From Metellina segmentata (taxonomy: Eukaryota > Arthropoda > Arachnida > Araneae > Tetragnathidae), in assembly GCA_947359465.1 (NCBI GenBank), contig OX375873.1, positions 95,715,478 to 95,779,477 on the forward strand: DNA of 64,000 bases, given 5' to 3'. Within the stretch, counting starts at the first letter, position 1. The number at the start of each line of letters is the position of its first letter. A model generated the notes under the pieces. The model did no database searches. It was not told the origin of the DNA and saw nothing but the letters and a program-made list of their open reading frames with translations. The translations under genes and the position numbers were made by a program. Positions 1 to 12,800 of the stretch are shown here, piece after piece.

Positions 1-317
1 TTTATATCTGCATGTGCCTAACACTCGTAGTAGGAAGAGAGGAACGCGTTTTAAATGACCGTTTCAAAGGTCATATTGCAACAACATTCCTTTTTCATGA
101 CTCGACGAAGGTGCGCCATGTAGTATTTACGGTTTTAACCAACTTTGATTCTCACCAAAGATTGTTTTTGTCGCCTATCTCAGAGAGCACTACTGTATAT
201 TAGACGCTAAATGCTGTAGTTTTGATCATTTCTTTAACATAATACTCCGTTCCTAATTGGAATTGTCTATTCAAGTACTTCTCATGTATCATTTCGTGTC
301 AACTACATCTTTCAGAG
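1..317. other. Upstream flank of piggyBac copy
   Basis: No gene is seen here. The stretch leads into the piggyBac reading frame and probably holds the left part of that element. ATGACC at 55-60 and GGTCAT at 69-74 form a short inverted pair just after a TTAA (51-54 region), which is the piggyBac target word. I could not match this end to a right-hand terminus, so the element boundary is undecided and could lie before the window. Confidence 0.3.
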
Positions 318-2092
318 ATGTCCCGCAAGTTCTTGACGCTGGAAGCAGCGCTGGACTCTTTCAACAGCCTATCCGATGACGAGCTCGAGGACATAAACGA
401 TCCTGATCTTTGCATATTGCCACCTGATGAAGACGCTAATTTGAGTGATGAAGAACACATCAATGATGAAGCTTTGAATGAGGTTCGTCCTCAAGATGTT
501 TGTGGCCAGATTGACCTGATGTTTAACAACGAAGATGGTGAATCGAATATTTCAGATGACCGAATTCCCGATTTGGGCGAAGTACAAAAGGCAAGCACAC
601 CCTCATGTTCTGCATCAAATTCAAAGAAGCAAAGACAAAAACCCAATCCTAGATGGAAAAAGGATGCAATGTTTAATAATGATCTTTCAAGAAAAAGCCT
701 TGAAAAGTTGGCTGAAAAATTTCCCGACCTTAAGACAATGGATCCTCTAGAGTTATTCCACAAAATACTCCCTGTGAATTATGTGCAACATCTAGTTGAA
801 ATGACAGCATTGTATGTGCTGCAAAAGGGGCAGATAATAACAGTTAGCTGTGATGATATTCATCAGTTCCTAGGTCTACTTCTTTTGAGCGGTTACCACA
901 TGGTGCCTACAGAGGACTTATATTGGAGTAATTCTGAAGACACATGTGTTACAATATTTCCTAAGATAATGGCTAGGGCACGCTTTCGTCAGCTTAAAAA
1001 GTACTTTCATCTTGTTGACAACAATAAGGATGTTCAACCAGGTGATAAACTAGCAAAGATAGCGGCAATATACGATGAATTGTGTAGAAACTTAATTCAG
1101 TTTGGAGTTTTTTACGATAAACTCAGCATGGATGAATCAATGGTGCCATATTACGGACATCATTCTTGTAAGATGTTTATTTCCGGAAAGCCCATCAGAT
1201 TTGGTTACAAAATTTGGATGATATGCTCATCTAATGGGTATCCATATAGGGTGGAAATATACTTAGAGAAACAGGATGGTGCTAAAGCAGAGGCTCCACT
1301 AGGATCAATTGTCGTCATGGACATGCTGTCTGTTGTGAAAGATCCTGCGCAACATGAGGGTTTTTTTTTTATAACTTTTTCACATCATACAACTTGATGA
1401 ATGAACTGGCTTCCCTGAAGATAAGAGCTGTTGGAACCGTTTGGGAAAATAGAACTGGACAGTGCCCTCTGCGCCAAGTGAAGGATATGAAAAAAGCAGG
1501 AAGAGGAACATTTGACTTCCGTTGCAATTGCAAGGTCTATGTATGCCGCTGGAATGACAGGTCTGTCGTAACGGTTGCTTCAAACAATGCGACACATGAG
1601 CCGATCACAAATGCAAAGCGATACTCTAGAACAGAGAAGAAAAGAGTTGACATTCCTCAACCGGCTCTCATTCAGAGATACAATGTAGGAATGGGTGGTG
1701 TTGATATCTTGGACAGATTGCTGGGAAGTTATCGTCCACAACTCAGAAGTAAAAAATGGTGGTGGAATCTCTTCTCAAATGCTCTGAATATGGCAGTTGT
1801 AGCGAGCTGGTTGATACACTGCGAGCTTCACAAAGGCACAGAAAAGGAGTTGTCGCATCTTCAATTCCGCCGCACCCTTACAATAGCCTTACTTCATTCT
1901 CAGACAAAAGTCTCAGCAAGACCTAGACCACGATCTCGTCTGCCTGTTCACCTTAAAAAGACGGACAAACACTATCTTGTCGCTTGCACCCAAGGACGTT
2001 GCTCATTGTGCAAGAAGAATGTTAGAAACCAGTGCCTTGCATGCAAAAAGCGGATGCATTCATCTTGCTTCCCCCCATACCATGGGCAATAA
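318..2092 (+). pseudogene. piggyBac-family transposase, frameshifted
   Basis: This is a transposase of the piggyBac (PGBD-like) superfamily, which excises and inserts at TTAA by a DDD-type RNase H fold. The first frame (318-1397) has an acidic N-terminus, the core domain, and SMDESMVPYYG carrying the first catalytic Asp. The second frame (from about 1373 to 2092) resumes with NFFTSYNLMNEL, then MGGVDILDRL with the third catalytic Asp, and ends in a Cys-rich C-terminal finger (CSLCKK, CLACKK). The two frames meet at a run of ten T at 1361-1370. At the position where the family has the second catalytic Asp before NFFTS, the downstream frame reads TAT (Tyr). Length is close to a complete transposase (about 585 codons). 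Either a real inactivation or a homopolymer sequencing error is possible; the missing Asp favours a dead copy. Confidence 0.9.
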
Positions 2093-3694
2093 AGGAAAAT
2101 GTATCCTTCAGATGAGAAATTTATAAAGGTATGTAAAAGAAACCAAAATTTGTCCTCCCTTTGAGTCTGTTACAAATAAATTACCTTTCGGAAAAATGCC
2201 AATGTTCCCAAATGGGAACATCCTCAAAATCATACTTAGGATTTTTTTTCCACCAAAAAAGGCCTACAACAGTTATACTAAAAGTAAAATATAAGCCATT
2301 TAAAAAAAAAATCAAAAATTTGTTAAATGAATTGCGGCGTTTAAAAGGTTATTCAGTATTTCTCTACAAAGGGTAATTTTTTTAAACCCATAATTACTTT
2401 TAAGTTTAAAAATTGTCTTATCCATTCCAATTCTCTAGAGAAAAAAATTTATTTTTTGTTTTCAAAGGACTTGCAAGAAATATACAAGTTTCCAATTTTG
2501 ATGTACATTTCATGTTACAAGGAAAGTGTCAACAAACTTTACAATCAATCTACTTTGAAATACAGTACTTCTTTTTGGGACGATTTTACTACAAATAAGA
2601 CATTTATTTCCTCTTCAAAAATTATGTTTTCTCTAAGCATCAAAAGGAACCTAATGAATGGTATAATTTTATTTACAAAGATGTATAACATTTAACCACC
2701 AGTCTTATTCAATTTAACTTTAAAGAAGTGATACAAAATCTAGGTTTTTACCTAGATCAAAATTGATTCACTTCCTATTCTTTTTCCCCAATTCCTTAGG
2801 ACTATCAGAAATGTTTGGCACTTTGCCAACAATATGCACCTTAAAATTATTGATTTGAAAAGAACATGTTTTCAGGTTTGGTTTGAGTTATATTTTAAAA
2901 GTGTACAAATTCAAACAAATTTATAAATCAGAATTCATTGAATTTACAAGGTATAGCATATGAAATTACAGCCATAATGCTGATTTGGGGTTTCAACTTT
3001 TTGTGTTCTTTTAAATTATAAATCTTTGCTAGATCTTTTCAAAATGGCAAAACATTTTATCTAGAAATCAGAAACTTTTCATGACCATGTATAAAAATTA
3101 CTTTCTGAAAAAGCTACTCATTGTACAAAACCATAACCAATACGCACAGTATTAAAAAAAAATTACCAGTTATTTAATTGAAATATTACTTTATTCAGAA
3201 GCATGAGTTACAATGTTTTGGTTTTGTGCCAAATGGTAAATCAATTTTATGAATTCTTAATTTCCAATAAAATTGAGCAAATTTTTTTAAGTATAAAAAA
3301 TACATTTTTCAGCACCATTAAAATTTAAAATGCATAAAATACTCATAGCAATGCTGATAGACACTATCTTAAAAAATTGTGTGTCTCTAAAAATGACAGT
3401 TGTAAGATGTACATAGCTCATTTTCCAAAATGTCAAAAATGGTTGAGAACCATCAGTTTATAGCACCAGTTTTAAACACCAAATAGAATATGTAAAGCAT
3501 AAAAATAAACCACCGAAGTAAATTATTTTGACTATGACCAATAGAACTTCATGTCCTTGATATGAACAATTTAATATAAAGCAACAGATAATTTTTTACA
3601 GTAAAAATGTCATTGCTACATATAAGTAATTGCAGTAAGCTAGTATCCTTAATTGAGATTGCAGCCTTTACTGGAATCTTGTTTACATTTAGGA
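2093..3694. other. AT-rich intergenic DNA and Rab 3' UTR
   Basis: No coding region is supported. The piggyBac right flank includes a palindrome TGTTCCCAAATGGGAACA near 2211-2228. From 3694 downward the minus strand is expected to be the 3' UTR of the Rab gene; an AATAAA on the minus strand (TTTATT at 3190-3195) is a plausible poly(A) signal about 500 bases after the Rab stop codon. The rest is AT-rich without structure I could recognise. Confidence 0.4.
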
Positions 3695-3867
3695 CTAACA
3701 ACAAAGAAATGATTTATCTTCATCTGAGTCTTCAATACCTTTTCCTTTCTTGGAAGATACCCGAATAATTTCTCCTGCTTGGAAAGTCGATTCTTTTTTC
3801 TTGGACTCTTTTTTATTGTTTTGCTTAATCAATTCTTGTGCAATATCCATAAATACACCTTCTACAC
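3695..3867 (-). CDS. Rab coding exon 6 (terminal)
   Basis: Encodes residues 154-210: the last helix, then a Lys/Glu/Ser-rich hypervariable tail and a terminal LCC followed by TAG. The acceptor is TATCCAG. Intron 5 (4256-3868) is only 389 bases, by far the shortest of the gene. Confidence 0.93.
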
Positions 3868-6800
3868 CTGGATATAAGAAAATTATCTCATTAATACAAA
3901 ATTTGTTTTGATTGATTCCTGACATCACCTAATATTTAGCATTTCAAATATTGGCATAAAAAATAAATATTTGCTGTACAGAAATGAAAACCGATGACTT
4001 GATGAAATTGAATAACTTGTAATTGCAAATAAGAGCTACATAAGAAAATTTTAAGATTTTACACACAATTTTTGCTAAAATTTATTTAAAAATCCTGTAT
4101 GTTTTTCAAAAAAGTAAAACTAAATATTTAGATTTACTTTTTTCGAAGTTCAACAATGCATGTGCACTTTTTCTTAGAATAAAAGGTTAAATGAGAAATA
4201 AGCCAGTTTCTTTCAATTAACCAAATCCATAAAAATCAAGAAAAAAGCTGCTTCACCTTTACTGCTACGTGCAGAGCACTCATGGTAGAGAGCACCGATT
4301 GAAAGAGCATATTCCGATGCTTCTCTAAGCCCAACTTGACGGGTAGAAATCATATCACATTTATTTCCAACAACACATATTATTATTGGATCGTCTACTT
4401 GAGCTTCTAATTCTACAACAAAAATAATATTTAAACCAACTTGACACTACTTGACTATCAAGTAATGAGGAATGAAAAAAATACTATAAACATTTATTTC
4501 TAATACATATAATTGGGTCCACAACTTGTGCTTCTAATTCTGCAACACAACTAGAATCGTTAAACAAATTTAACACTGTTTGTGACCATGTAATAAATGA
4601 TAAGAGTAAAGTTTAACAGTTTCAAATCAGTGCACAACATTTTAGTATAATTCTATCAATTAATCAAAGAAAATTATCACAATTAATGAATATTTTATTG
4701 AAAAATTCTGCAGCATCAATATGAATTGAGTTCTTTTCTTAATTATTATACAACTGAGTCAATTAGTTATTAACCTTTTCATATCCTTTACCTTAAATTA
4801 TATTTTATTAATTTTTGCTTTGACACACATGTTTATACTATTTTCTGTGGATGATATTAATTTGATATCTGCAGTAAATAATTTACCGATGTGACATGGT
4901 TTTTAACCCTTTCAAATGAAATACTTTCACCAGGAAAACACATATTAAAAATTCCTATGCTAATTGTAGTGGTTTTTAGGTAGACATGCTTTATAGTACT
5001 ACCATCTGTCAATCAATGGCATAAAATTTGTTCAAATTCATTTTGAGGCTAATCAAATGAGTTTTAGCCGATATTTCACAAAGTTGATTGAATAAAAGTG
5101 TGCTTGAAAGGGGTTAGTACTGATTTTAAAGTTTAGGATGGGAGATTTATTTTGTGTGAATACTAATTGCCATAAAAAACATACCATATTTTTGAAATTT
5201 CCTGTTCCAGTGGAAAGCTTTCTCATTTTGAAAGATATTGATGATGGTCTTTTCCCAATTTTAAGTTTCACAAATATGTTCCAATCATTTAAGGTTAAAA
5301 TGAAATTAGATGTTTATATTAAAAGAAATTTTAAAATGCAAAGAAAAATTAATGGTCATTAAGTATAGTATAATGATTTTCATATGAAACATGCAATGGT
5401 AGTTCAAAATATATATACGAGAAGGTTAGGCACAGTGTTACGCGTTTTTTTTTTTTTTCAGCTGTGGCATCAAGATATACATCTATGTGAAGCAAACAAA
5501 GCCCTTAGAATGATCTTTGGATCTTTTACATACATCTTACATAATATTAAAATTTAAAAGAGTAACATTTATCTATATATATAAAACACTAACGTACGTG
5601 GACCCGAAATCGACGTTATTTGTGTATCGTCGAATGGCAACAATCAACGTAAATAAAATAACCCAGATATTTTGAATTCTTACTGTTTTCAAATAGCCGA
5701 GGTCAATTTCTATGCAAAATAAGGAATTAAATTGTAATATTTATGTTTGAACTGACTTTTTATTTCTTCCTTTGATGCAAAAGTAATTTAAACGTAATTT
5801 TGCTACCCGGTATCTGGCCACGTCAGAATTAATGTTTACTTTTTAATTTGATTTAGAATTCCGTGTTTGGGTATTTGAGTTGATTTTAATGATATGTCTA
5901 TTTCCTGCAAAACATCACTAGACATGGATAATTTTGTAGCGGTATATGTATATTTCGACCAACTTTCCTTAAATATTTGATTGAATACGCAATGACATAA
6001 AAATAAATAAAATATACAAATCAAAGCATGTTTAATTACGGTGTGTAAAAAAGTTTAAAAAAAAAAGCACTATTACACACCGCCGAGCGCTAGCCGGCGC
6101 AGACCGGCTAGTTTCCAGTATTTAATGTTTTTCGTAGTGATGTACATTGTAACACTGTGTCCCACTGTCAGGGTAGTGTTACGTTATAGTAGCAGCAGTT
6201 CAATATAAAGAATGGGTTTTTATTAAAATTAATTTTAATTGAAAAAACAGATGTCTAATGATTCCTTAAGCAGGCTTAAAATAAAATACTACTTTTGATT
6301 AGTTAATGTAAGATTGAACAGCTTTAAATGTGAGGAAAACATTAGCAATGATTGTAGCCTACAGTTACGAAGTAAATGATAAAATAAGATTAAAGAAATT
6401 GTAAACTTATTTTAGATTTTTATGAGAAGTTAAATCCACAGGGAAAATCAACATTTCTGCTTTTCTTATTGCCCTTCCTGATGAAATTGGAAGAAGAAGT
6501 TTGGCAATGATATTTGATTTTTCAAATGAATAAATTTTATTTGTTCATGAATATTTATTAGATGGAAAAATTCTCTTGACGTACAACACTTCAAAATCAA
6601 CATTGCTCTGATTCACAACTTGCCCAATAGAGCGAACTTTATGTTTTTTAAGGTGTCCTTCTTCAACTATAACGTAATCACCATTGTTAATTGTTTTCGT
6701 CTGCAGCAATGGCTGATTGCAATTCTGATTAAAGAGATGTTATCACTATCAGCATAAGATGGTGAATCTTCATCTTCTGTTGATGATAACACGGTAGGCT

Positions 6801-9800
6801 CAGGTTCACTTTGGCTTGCTTCTTGGAAATTTCCTTCTTTTTAAGCTATAGAACTTTTTTCCTCTTCAATATTTCCTCTGTAATCATATTTTTAACTGCT
6901 GTATCAGTCGAGATCCAACATTTCACCCTTCATCTATTTTGTGCAGTTTTTCAGGGTGGGGGTTTAGTGAAAGACCTTACTTCTTAATGAGACATAATTT
7001 TGTCAGTTTGTGAATGTTTCGAATGAATTAACGAAAGAAAACTGCTAATCATGTAAAAAAATATTGTAAACATCACACAAAAATATATATAAAGAAAAAG
7101 GTTTAGAAAAAATTAACCAATTTATTTTTGTTGACTTTTATATTTCTAATATAAAATCTTAAAATGAAAAATGCAGAGCTATAAGAGTAATAAAATTTGC
7201 ATTGTGAAACATATGCTTATTTGTAATACTTTAATTCAACAAATTATATATGTAACAGTGTGCCCCATCCCCATTTCATTCTGTAACACTGTATCCCATC
7301 TGACATAGCTTGCAACAAAAAAATTTTATAACTACATAATGTGAATTTTGATCATCCCAATTTAACTGAACAGAATCTAAACACAATTAGCTTTACTAGT
7401 AAAATATTATTCATTATAAAATAAGCACCACTTATGAATGAAGAAAATTTTATTACAAACACAAAATTTTGCTTTTAGCATGCAAAAATAGAGATTTGCA
7501 TACAGAAATGTATGCAAATTCTGCCAAAACACATGGACTTCTGGAAAACAAGATTGTAAATAAATTGGAGCTAATTTTGTTACCACTTTAAAATGAAATT
7601 CACTGTAACACTGTGCCCCATCTTCCCCTATATATAAATAATAAATTATGTGAAACCAGCTACAAATTTCAAAAATGTATAACATTAAAATTGCCTTGGA
7701 TGGTGTAGTTACGTTTAAGGGGAAAGTTGACATTAATCAAGTTACCATTGAAGTTGCAATCTATTACAAATAACTTTTATTGCATATTTATATCATTTAT
7801 CAGTAAAAAAATTTTGTAAAATGCTCTACAGCCTTTTAGTGCCATGTAACCTCAATCAAGTTTAAAACCACTGCTCAAGAACAAAGGAAAAAATCTCATA
7901 AATTTTAGGTATCATAAATTTTGAATTTAGTTTCTAACTACAGTGTAGAGAGATTTCTGGTAACCTAACAAATTGAATTGTTAAATGTACAACTGAGATA
8001 TAATAACTTATGGTTAGATCGATCTGACGTAGAAAAAAAATTGAGTTAAAAGTTGAGAATTTTTATGTGGAGACTAACCAAATATTGAATTGAAAATGTT
8101 TACATGTACCTGTAACCCATTCTTTCATGGATTCAAAACTGTCATGACAAGTAATGTCAAACATTAAGATCGCAGCATTAGCATTGCGATAGTACATAGG
8201 ACCCTAAAAAGTAAAACACAAGATTCAAGTGTAACAATATATATAAAAAACAAAATAAAAACACTAATCCTTTAAACAAATTTTGTATTTTGGGAACATT
8301 ATATCGTCTTCTAAAATAATTTAAAGGTTTTCTAAGCACTCTTATATCTCTTAAAAAGCTATCTCCTTGTCTTATTCTGCTACTAAATGTAAATAATGAG
8401 TTCAAAATATCTAGTTTCTTTAGTACAATATCTCAGCCAACAAATGATACCAGAGTATACTGTAAAGTATACAATTTTGGTGAAGTAACATTTTAAAAAT
8501 TTTCCATTGAACAAGCTTCTAGCTAAATGTTTAAGTAAACTGTGTAACTGATAATGTACTTTTAAACAAAGCATGACCAAGTATATAATAAATTTCTTGG
8601 GGAAGCACTTTTACAAAAAAAAATCTGGAATTGATGCTTTAGGAAATTCTGCACAGCATACAAGGAGATGCTTGTAACTTAGCATTTATCATCTTCTAAA
8701 TATAGCTAGCATCAATACAAGAATATACTTTATCATGAGAATGAATTCTTCAAAACATGTGAGTACTTAAATTTTCTTAGCATGTACTCTCAAGTCAACT
8801 CCAACACATGAAAGCCCACCAAGTAAAATATAGGCCTAAAGACGATCCATATACTGTGTTGAATGAAAAAACAAGACACTGACCACATGCTAGACTCGAA
8901 AAAATAGATACAGAATTTTTTTTTTATAACTGCAATGTTTATTTAAACAAATAAGTTATAATAGTTTGTTAAAGTTGTGTCTATGTCACTAAAATATAAA
9001 TTTTCATATTTTCTCTGAATAATTATTTGATAGTTTATAGCTTTTAGCTACATTACATTATTTGAGCAATTTGAATGTGCGTGATCTTTAAAATGGTTAA
9101 ATAAAAAGGAAAAGCTACATTTTTTAAATAAATATTTCTTGTAAAGTTTTAAGTCACTTAATATGCATTTTATCTTCTTTTTTACTTTTAACAAATTATA
9201 TAAAACCTATTTAAGATTCTTCTAAAAACACTTGTACAAGGGGGGTACCTGAAGGGTAAAGGTAAAACGTTACATTTCTTCTCTTAACAAGTATGTCATT
9301 TTAAAGTGTTTGGGACATTAAAAACCTACTCAAATCCAAATCTCTCATAATCATTTCAATTTTTCATCTTCTATCTTGCAATAAAATCTATAAAATAATT
9401 TCTGTGACATATAAATTTTTCAGTGTCAATCTAATCAGAGAAATTATGTTAATTTGTAGCTAAGTTATTAGAAGTCACATTTGAGATCGATAAATAAGAT
9501 GGTGGAGATAGTTCATGCATTTACCTTTTTTATCTCCGTAATATTTCATCATTAAAAGTGTTGCATTGTGTTAAAATATATTTTTGTCAAGTATAACTAT
9601 CCATATATACATTAATAGGTCACAAAATAAGTGTAATGCAGTAAACCAATTTCTCAAAGTGGACGGCACCACCATTATGTGTATACTGAAAGGGTCTTGG
9701 AAGGCGATGCTAGACAATCCAGGGTAAATAGGGGCATTAAGGTCCAAAATATGTAATACAATGCTATAAAAATTGTTGCCTAAAAATGCTTTAAGCACAC

Positions 9801-12800
9801 TTATCCACTTGAACATACTCATTATAGTGATATACATTGTAATTGATTCTTTTAAGGAAAAAGAGGAACAGACTGCCAATAGTTGAGTGTGTGAAATTTA
9901 AAGGTGTTGCAGATAAAAATAGTGCGTAATGTAGCAAATTGTTAGCACAACATACCAGGCTCATCCTTCTCATTAGTGATTTTTGTTGATTTTATTTATA
10001 TTAATTACCAATAATAGTGAGCAATCTAGTTTGCTTATGTGCTCAGTTAAGTTTTTGTTATTCCATTTTAATAAATAGCTGTATTATTTCCATTCCAAGT
10101 TGTTATAGTAGTTAGAAACTAACGTTCTATAATTATACATAGCTACATAAATATTTTGCCGAAATTAAATAATTATACACACGGCTACACTTGCAACTTA
10201 CTTAAAATGGACTTATTACTTAAAATGGAGTTTTCCACGGGGTTACTGAAAAAAAATATCTTTGAAAAAGAGGCAATAAATGAAAAGGTTTCGGAAACCA
10301 TGTAGTAAAGTATCAGTTACCTCAGGATCTAGAACAGTAATATTTAGCATTAGTCATCATATTTGCTTCATAGCTCCAGATTATCACCAAGTAATTTATT
10401 TATACTCTTTAAATTTGACTGCTATACATCATTTATAAAGCCACAAATTTTACAGATAAATTTTCTGCTCCATAAAAGTAAAATGACTATGAATGAAAAA
10501 AATGCAGACATTTTATTAATTGCCTCCATTGAAAGTATATAGCCTAATTTGATTGCACTAATAACCACAAGGAGTAATAAAATGTTTACATTCCATAACC
10601 TGGTCAGCTTAATCAGATCATAACGGGATATGGGGTTTTCGGCACATACCAAAAACGTTTCTCCAACAAAAGCAACGTATATGACTGCCAGGAAAACATC
10701 CAAAGTGTCGACCAAGTGGTTTACCATTATAAAAACTTTCAGACTATCAGGGACGGAAAGTTTCTGAAGGAATATCTTAGCATAGACAAAAACTACTCTG
10801 GACAAATCAAAGATCCAGTGAAGGACTGAAAGAAATTATAAGGAAAATCCTGGAGCTCAAAATTGAGTAAATGGATATCAATAAATAGTGAGTTCTATTT
10901 CAAGAATCTGGGTTGCTGTTACAATCCAAATTCACACCGAATGGCTTAGGCTGGGAATGTGTTAACTATTTATACTTTATTCCATAACCTGGTGCACTTG
11001 TAGATACTAATTGGTAGTACCAATACCCCTAAGGATTGATAAAAGATATATATTCTACAGATTAATATATGCGCATTCTATAATAATCTGCTTGATGTAC
11101 TTGTAATGTAATGTAATGGAAGGAGTGAGTAACTATAGCACTGTCAGCTAGTCTCCAAGTGCAGACTTGTGAAAGTACATATGTCTTAAATGCCCAGTTT
11201 TACTAATTATTAATTTAAAAATTGTAAACTGAAGATAGTTAATTGTTTAATGTCCTTTCGTATAGTCAACAAAGGATGTATGGGGTATCTTCTACTCTTT
11301 ATTCTCAAAAAAATGTTTAAAATATGAATGAATCTCATTAAAAAGATACTTTATCTTGCACTTAATAAAAAATGTATAGGTTAAATTTTGTTTATTTTTT
11401 TTTAAGTGTTTGCACCTATAAAGGAATGGAATACACTTTAAGCTTTGGTTACGTATGAAGGAATACGCATTATTTTAGTTCCTTGTATTTTTTTTTAATT
11501 AATTAGTCTATAACTTAAGTAATTATTTCTCAAGTCATACAATAAAGAAGACTGCAATTCTCAAAAAATACAAGTCACTATTTTTTTTTACACTTTGCTG
11601 AAAATCTATACCATACCTCACTGCCATTCCAGTAAATATTTCTTTAGGAAAGTTTTGTAAAACCAACATTTCACAAATAGAGAATAAATAAAAAGTTTTA
11701 GCACCTTAGGCCTTTCATATTAGGAATTCTCATGGATATCTTACAAAGGGGTTGAAGATTCCCAGTATGACTTTGTTTGTCACACATACTTGAATTCAAA
11801 TAGGTTCTACAAATCTTGACCACCATGTGTACCTAGATATCATACTAGTAGCTGATGTTTATCAACCCTGTTCATTTAAAAGTAATTTCCTGAAACCTTG
11901 ATCGTTTTAGAATGAAAGTTCTCACTAATTTTTGACACTATGAATAAGAGATCTTACATGCATTTCACTTAAATGTCAGTTTCCACTCGAAGTTTAACTA
12001 AGTATGTGTTTACTTGTATTTTTTGTGAAATTTAATTTGAGATTATTATTTTTTACTATGTACAGGAAATTCTCGATTATTCATGGAATTGAGTGGCGCG
12101 GCAACCACGGTTAATCCACAAAATGGCTAAAAAGGTCACAAATCAATACGAAAATGAATTTGAACAATTTTTATTTACAGTAGTGTGTCTATACATACAA
12201 TTACTCGTATGAATTAATAAACAGTAGATTTTTGCACTTAAAAGATGGTTTATTTACTTATTCACACACAAAAAAACTTGTTAATTGTGCTTTGTGTTAA
12301 AATCTCTTTTTTTTTTTTTTAACTGAAGTCTTTTCAACAACATTTTGTCACAAAGTAGCCAGGCATAAGCAGCAAAGAGGATAGTTGGGAGTTTACTGTA
12401 TCTATGAAAACTAAAAACATACTTAGAAAAAAAATTGCCTTGAAATTGAAAGCTTATGTACAATGAATGCAAAGTGCTTCAAATGTAATAAATTTAAATG
12501 TCTTATAAACATTAATATGTTATCTAAGAACTGCTGCTCAAATATTGATTAGGAGGATAGTTATCATAAAAAATAAAATTTTAGTGCCATATTATTATGC
12601 TACTTCTCTTAGACACACAAGTTAACAATACAAGCCTAATCAGATAAAAAATAGGATACCTCATTTAACCTACATAGTACATAAATACCAGGGGTTGGAA
12701 ATAACTCCACATAACAGTACATTCTGCTGCAAAGGCACTATTTCCAATTTAAGAATTGTAACACAAGTATATTTTATTTTAGAATATATCGAATAATTTT

